Source of the DNA: Polyangium jinanense
GTDB taxonomy: Bacteria; Myxococcota; Polyangia; Polyangiales; Polyangiaceae
Length of the DNA: 17,216 nucleotides
NCBI RefSeq assembly: GCF_028435365.1
Contig: NZ_JAGTJJ010000111.1
Coordinates: 1 to 17,216 of the forward strand
Direction: 5' to 3'
Shown: positions 14,927 through 17,216 of the stretch, in pieces
Layout of the letters: the number at the start of each line of letters is the position of its first letter
Numbering within the stretch: the first letter of the stretch is position 1
Program-made: the position numbers and the translations under genes
Notes under the pieces: model-generated
The model's input: only the letters and a program-made list of their open reading frames with translations
Database searches by the model: none
Told to the model about the DNA's origin: nothing

Positions 14927-15193
14927 TCGCCTCGCTCGGAAAAGGACGTGCACGAATATCAAGAGATACGGGCGCTCTGGTGTTGGCCCGACATTTCGAG
15001 CATTGAGACGCACGCGAGCAGGCACCATGCGCGCAACCATCGAAAGCTGGTGCGTTGCGAACGAGAGGTCCTCGCGAGGCTTTCACCGCCGCCGAACCGT
15101 CCGATACCTACGGCACCTGAATTGCACCACGGATGCCCGAGGTTCACCGACGCTGCGTTGGCACGCTGTGCCGCGATCGAAAGGAAGGCAAGC

Positions 15194-15544
15194 ATGAGCA
15201 CTCTGTATCAGATGGGGCGCGCTCTCCGATTCGGGTTCGTCCTTTCGCTTGTGACCATGTTCGTCCTCGTGAATGGCTGTGCTTCGGAGGATGTCGTGGA
15301 GGAATCCGAGCCATCCACGGATCTGGCCACCGAAAACCTGGTGAGTGTGCCCCCCTCGGGCCAGTGGACATGCAAGATGGCAGGGTTGTACCTGTCCACG
15401 CTGGTGGTCTTTCCCGATGGACAGTGCAGCATCGTCCTGCCAGAGTCCTTTGGCTCATCGCGGATGTATTGCTCGGGCTCATCCCCTTTCCTGTCCTGCC
15501 CGGATTGCGAATCGCTCAGGGGAGGATGCTCTCTCCGGCCGTAG
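15194..15544 (+). CDS. Small Cys-rich lipoprotein
   Basis: This is a 116-residue predicted lipoprotein of unknown function. The signal peptide has a short basic start (MSTLYQMGRALRFG), a hydrophobic core (FVLSLVTMFVLV) and a lipobox LVNGC, with lipidation at Cys29. The residues after the Cys (Ala-Ser) are not an inner-membrane retention signal by the usual Asp rule, so the outer membrane is likely. The mature part has an acidic linker (SEDVVEESEPSTDLATE) and then a compact C-terminal domain with six cysteines (60, 78, 93, 102, 105, 112), enough for three disulfides. The ATG at 15194 has GGAAGG a few bases upstream; longer in-frame starts lack both a ribosome site and a signal peptide. It faces the Cys-rich secreted-protein gene on the opposite strand. 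Confidence 0.75.
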   Translation: MSTLYQMGRALRFGFVLSLVTMFVLVNGCASEDVVEESEPSTDLATENLVSVPPSGQWTCKMAGLYLSTLVVFPDGQCSIVLPESFGSSRMYCSGSSPFLSCPDCESLRGGCSLRP

Positions 15545-15596
15545 CGCTCTCCGGTGTGACAGCCGTGCATGGTCCGAAGCGAAATCGCCCGGGGCT

Positions 15597-15609
15597 CGCG
15601 GATACCGCG
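15597..15609. terminator. Short hairpin between convergent small genes
   Basis: CGCGG-ATA-CCGCG forms a perfect 5-bp stem with a 3-base loop, between the lipoprotein stop (15544) and the stop of the opposing gene (15626). It could serve both transcripts, but it is short and lacks a T run. Confidence 0.25.
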
Positions 15610-15625
15610 GGCAGACGCCACGTTT

Positions 15626-15940
15626 CTACGGATTTCCGAAATGAGGCCAGACCCGTCGCACACAAGTCGGGACGCCTCTGATCACGACGCACCTCTCCCC
15701 TCGACGGCACGTAACGCCATCGCAAGGACCAGGGCGGGGAACACACATAGGGCGGTCCATTGGCGCCATGCATACCTGTCCTGGAGGACAGACGACTCCA
15801 TCGCAGGGATCAAACTGCGCTGCACGTGCCGGTGCGACGCGCACCATCACCAGGAGTGAGGCTACCAGTGCGATGGCAATCCGCTTCCTCTGCAAGCAAT
15901 CCAGTACGATCGCCGTCATCGCACGCCGGGTCGTTCTCAT
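15626..15940 (-). CDS. Secreted Cys-rich protein with two follistatin/EGF-like repeats
   Basis: The 104-residue product has an extended basic N-terminus (about 20 residues), a hydrophobic core (RIAIALVASLLVMVRV) and a likely signal-peptidase site after ARA at about residue 40. The mature part has two tandem copies of one motif with identical Cys spacing, C-x4-C-x5-C-x8-C: Cys46/51/57/66 (PCDGVVCPPGQVCMAP...) and Cys73/78/84/93 (PCDGVTCRRGERCVV...). This resembles the short 'CDGVxCxxGxxC' modules, follistatin- or EGF-like, common in extracellular myxobacterial proteins. A disulfide-bonded periplasmic or secreted role is expected; no catalytic residues are evident. The ATG has AAGGAGG at good spacing, which firmly supports the start. 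A second possible start at Met8 would give a more normal signal peptide. Confidence 0.8.
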   Translation of the reverse strand: MRTTRRAMTAIVLDCLQRKRIAIALVASLLVMVRVAPARAAQFDPCDGVVCPPGQVCMAPMDRPMCVPRPGPCDGVTCRRGERCVVIRGVPTCVRRVWPHFGNP

Positions 15941-16163
15941 GGCTGCCCCTCCTTCCTCGTCAGCCGCCTGACGACCTCATGGAGTGCGAGGAGCGGAGGT
16001 GCAAGAGGGTGAGAATCGCCCTGCGCGGGCCCGCCGGCGGCTCGTGCCAACGCCCCCGCGATTGCATCATCCTATCGAACTTGGAAAACGGTTGTGGACC
16101 CGGCGGCCGTTCCCGTAACCTCCTCCGCTGGGGCTCGACGCTACCGTGCCCCGAGAGGACTTC

Positions 16164-16550
16164 ATGAAAGAAGCTGAGGCGAGGCAGATCATCGAGGCCT
16201 ATTTCCACGCGGCAATGAAGGAGCCCGATATCCGGGTCTTCACCGCTTTTTTTGCGCCCGATGGCGTCCTCGAGGATCCGGTGGGGACGCCGCCGCTCCG
16301 CGGGCGTGAGGCGATTGCAAGCTTCCTGGAAGCAGGCAAGTCGAAGCTGGGGCCCTCCGAGATCGTCGTCCGGGAGATCATCACCTGCGGCAGCGAGAGC
16401 GCGGTGCGCTGGTCGGGCGACCTCTTGACCAAGCGAGGGGAGCGCCTGAACATCGAGGGTATCGGGGTCTTCACCTTCGACGAGCAGAACAAGCTCCGCC
16501 ACGTCAGGGAGTTTTATGACGTGGCAAAGTTGCTCGCGATCTTCTCCTGA
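16164..16550 (+). CDS. SnoaL/ketosteroid-isomerase-like (NTF2 fold) protein
   Basis: This is a 128-residue protein of the NTF2-like superfamily, cytosolic and with no signal peptide. The pattern is an N-terminal helix (RQIIEAYFHAAMKEPD), then FTAFFAPDGVLEDPVGTPPLRGREAIASFLEAG, then curved strands ending in IGVFTFDEQNKLRHVREFYD. Tyr13 and Asp38 (in EDPVG) fall where delta-5-3-ketosteroid isomerase has its catalytic Tyr14 and Asp38. The position of its second acid (Asp99) appears to be Gly, and that of Tyr55 appears to be Leu. So a related isomerase, hydrolase or binding role is possible, but true steroid isomerase activity is doubtful. The ATG at 16164 is preferred over the GTG at 16146 because GAGAGGA lies just upstream. 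It is a single gene, followed at once by the second tandem array. Confidence 0.85.
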   Translation: MKEAEARQIIEAYFHAAMKEPDIRVFTAFFAPDGVLEDPVGTPPLRGREAIASFLEAGKSKLGPSEIVVREIITCGSESAVRWSGDLLTKRGERLNIEGIGVFTFDEQNKLRHVREFYDVAKLLAIFS

Positions 16551-16555
16551 GCAGG

Positions 16556-16945
16556 CCGCGGCACCTCCGCGCGCACCGACCTGTCTCCGCTCCCCTTCCA
16601 AGACCACCTCCCCGCGCGCCGCCCTGTCTCCGCTCCCCTTCCAAGACCACCTCCCCGCGCGCCGACCTGTCTCCGCTCCCCTTCCAAGACCACCTCCCCA
16701 TCCGGGGACCTGTCTTCGCGCCCCTTCCAAGACCACCTCCCCGTCCGGGGACCTGTCTTCGCGCCCCTTCCAAGACCACCTCCCCGCGCGCCGACCTGTC
16801 TCCGCTCCCCTTCCAAGACCACCTCCCCGCGCGCCGATCTCCCGTTGCGCCCTTTCCAAGACCACCTCCCCGCGCGCCGACCTGTTTCCGCTCCCCTTCC
16901 AAGACTACCTCCCCGCGCGCCGATCTCCCGTTGCGCCCTTTCCGC
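16556..16945. repeat. 43-base tandem array 2, about 8 full units plus partial ends
   Basis: The word CCAAGACCACCTCCCC starts at 16598, 16641, 16684, 16727, 16770, 16813 and 16856, and a one-base variant starts at 16899; every step is exactly 43. A degenerate first unit starts near 16556 and the last one fades near 16942. The remaining 27 bases of each unit come in three versions (GCGCGCCGACCTGTCTCCGC, ATCCGGGGACCTGTCTTCGC and GCGCGCCGATCTCCCGTTGC types). Both strands stay open across it, but the period is not a multiple of three, so the frames cycle. Codon content gives low-complexity Arg/Gly/Pro, and I do not call a gene. It starts 6 bases after the SnoaL-like stop. The 80 bases after the array, up to copy C, show nothing definite. 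Confidence 0.92.
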
Positions 16946-17024
16946 GCTCTTTGGCTGGCTGAAGGGCGAAGGGCCATGCATCCTCCGTGGAGGAGGGGTC
17001 CGGCAGGCCCCCGGAAGAAACACG

Positions 17025-17216
17025 GGTCTCATCTGGGAGGCGCTGCGCTGGGGCGTTGCCCCAGGCCCCACCGGGGCTATCCGCCCCTGGACCCGGGGCC
17101 TGCGCAAGCGCTGGACCCGGGGTCGATGAACTGCGCGATGCGCAGTTCATCGAACAGGCCGAGTCAAGACCGGCGAAGGCCCTGCCAACCAAGACCGCTG
17201 TGACTGGCAACGCTAC
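17025..17216 (+). repeat. Inverted-repeat (BIME/MITE-like) element, copy C, cut by window end
   Basis: This is in the same orientation as copy B, starting at GGTCTCAT (17025-17032) and running through the GC hairpin region and the palindrome starting GATGAACTGCGC (about 17127-17152) into the centre, where the window ends. The outermost five bases of the terminal repeat (GCATT in copy B) are not conserved here, so the dependable tip is GGTCTCAT. The CCAGCGCAAGCGCTGG palindrome is damaged in its left half (GGGCCTGCGCAAGCGCTGG). Confidence 0.85.

Noticed and set aside
15159..15172. Sigma-54 promoter (TGGCACG...TGCC) before the lipoprotein gene
   Set aside because: The GC doublet is two bases too close to the GG doublet for a -24/-12 promoter; the site is better described as a short inverted repeat GGCAC-GCT-GTGCC.
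16504..17107. Repeat protein with GRWSWKG / RGEVVLEG motifs on the minus strand
   Set aside because: The 43-base period makes each frame cycle through the same three peptides on both strands; this is a byproduct of stop-free high-GC repeats rather than coding selection.

Overview
The window looks like a piece of a large, GC-rich myxobacterial chromosome (Myxococcota, probably the Polyangium/Sorangium side). The reasons are very high GC at third positions, a 1625-residue signalling protein of the kinase-like/AAA ATPase/GAF/STAS type, small lipoproteins and Cys-rich secreted proteins, and much structured non-coding repeat DNA. No rRNA, tRNA, phage or plasmid genes are visible. The assignment is inference from style and family content, not from a phylogenetic marker.

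Layout. 1-354 is an almost complete copy of a long inverted-repeat element (copy A). It abuts the 3' end of a small unknown gene on the minus strand (363-857). After a 348-base divergent gap, a class I [4Fe-4S] fumarase (1206-2852) is tightly coupled to a two-helix membrane protein (2860-3618). Three bases later, convergent, come two minus-strand membrane-protein genes (3622-4857, GIDE-like; 4874-6133, zinc ribbon plus one helix) that form an operon. 6134-7027 has no convincing protein gene but is rich in structure: an 11-unit tandem array with an exact 43-base period, two hexanucleotide runs joined end to end, and a 94-base foldable element closed by a perfect 14-bp stem. Next come an S23/IVP-family four-helix-bundle gene (7028-7357) and an autoregulated TetR repressor gene that overlaps a carotenoid cleavage oxygenase gene by 4 bases (7497-9496). 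A complete copy of the inverted-repeat element (B, 9506-9892) fills the gap between this operon and the convergent 1625-codon gene (9914-14791). The right end holds a small lipoprotein, a Cys-rich secreted protein on the opposite strand, a SnoaL/ketosteroid-isomerase-like protein, a second unrelated tandem array that also has an exact 43-base period, and a cut-off third copy of the element (C).

How the parts relate. The clearest functional unit is tetR-carotenoid oxygenase: a 27-bp perfect operator lies across the promoter, and the start codon is about where transcription should begin. The giant protein has the layout of the sensor kinases with AAA and GAF domains found in myxobacteria, but its kinase domain has lost the catalytic Asp, the catalytic-loop Lys and Asn, and the DFG Asp. 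It ends in an RsbR-like STAS domain instead of a histidine kinase, so it looks like a pseudokinase/ATPase scaffold feeding a partner-switching or stressosome-like output. The fumarase is an ordinary metabolic gene. The most unusual content is the non-coding DNA: a BIME-like element placed at gene 3' ends, and two different minisatellites with the same period.
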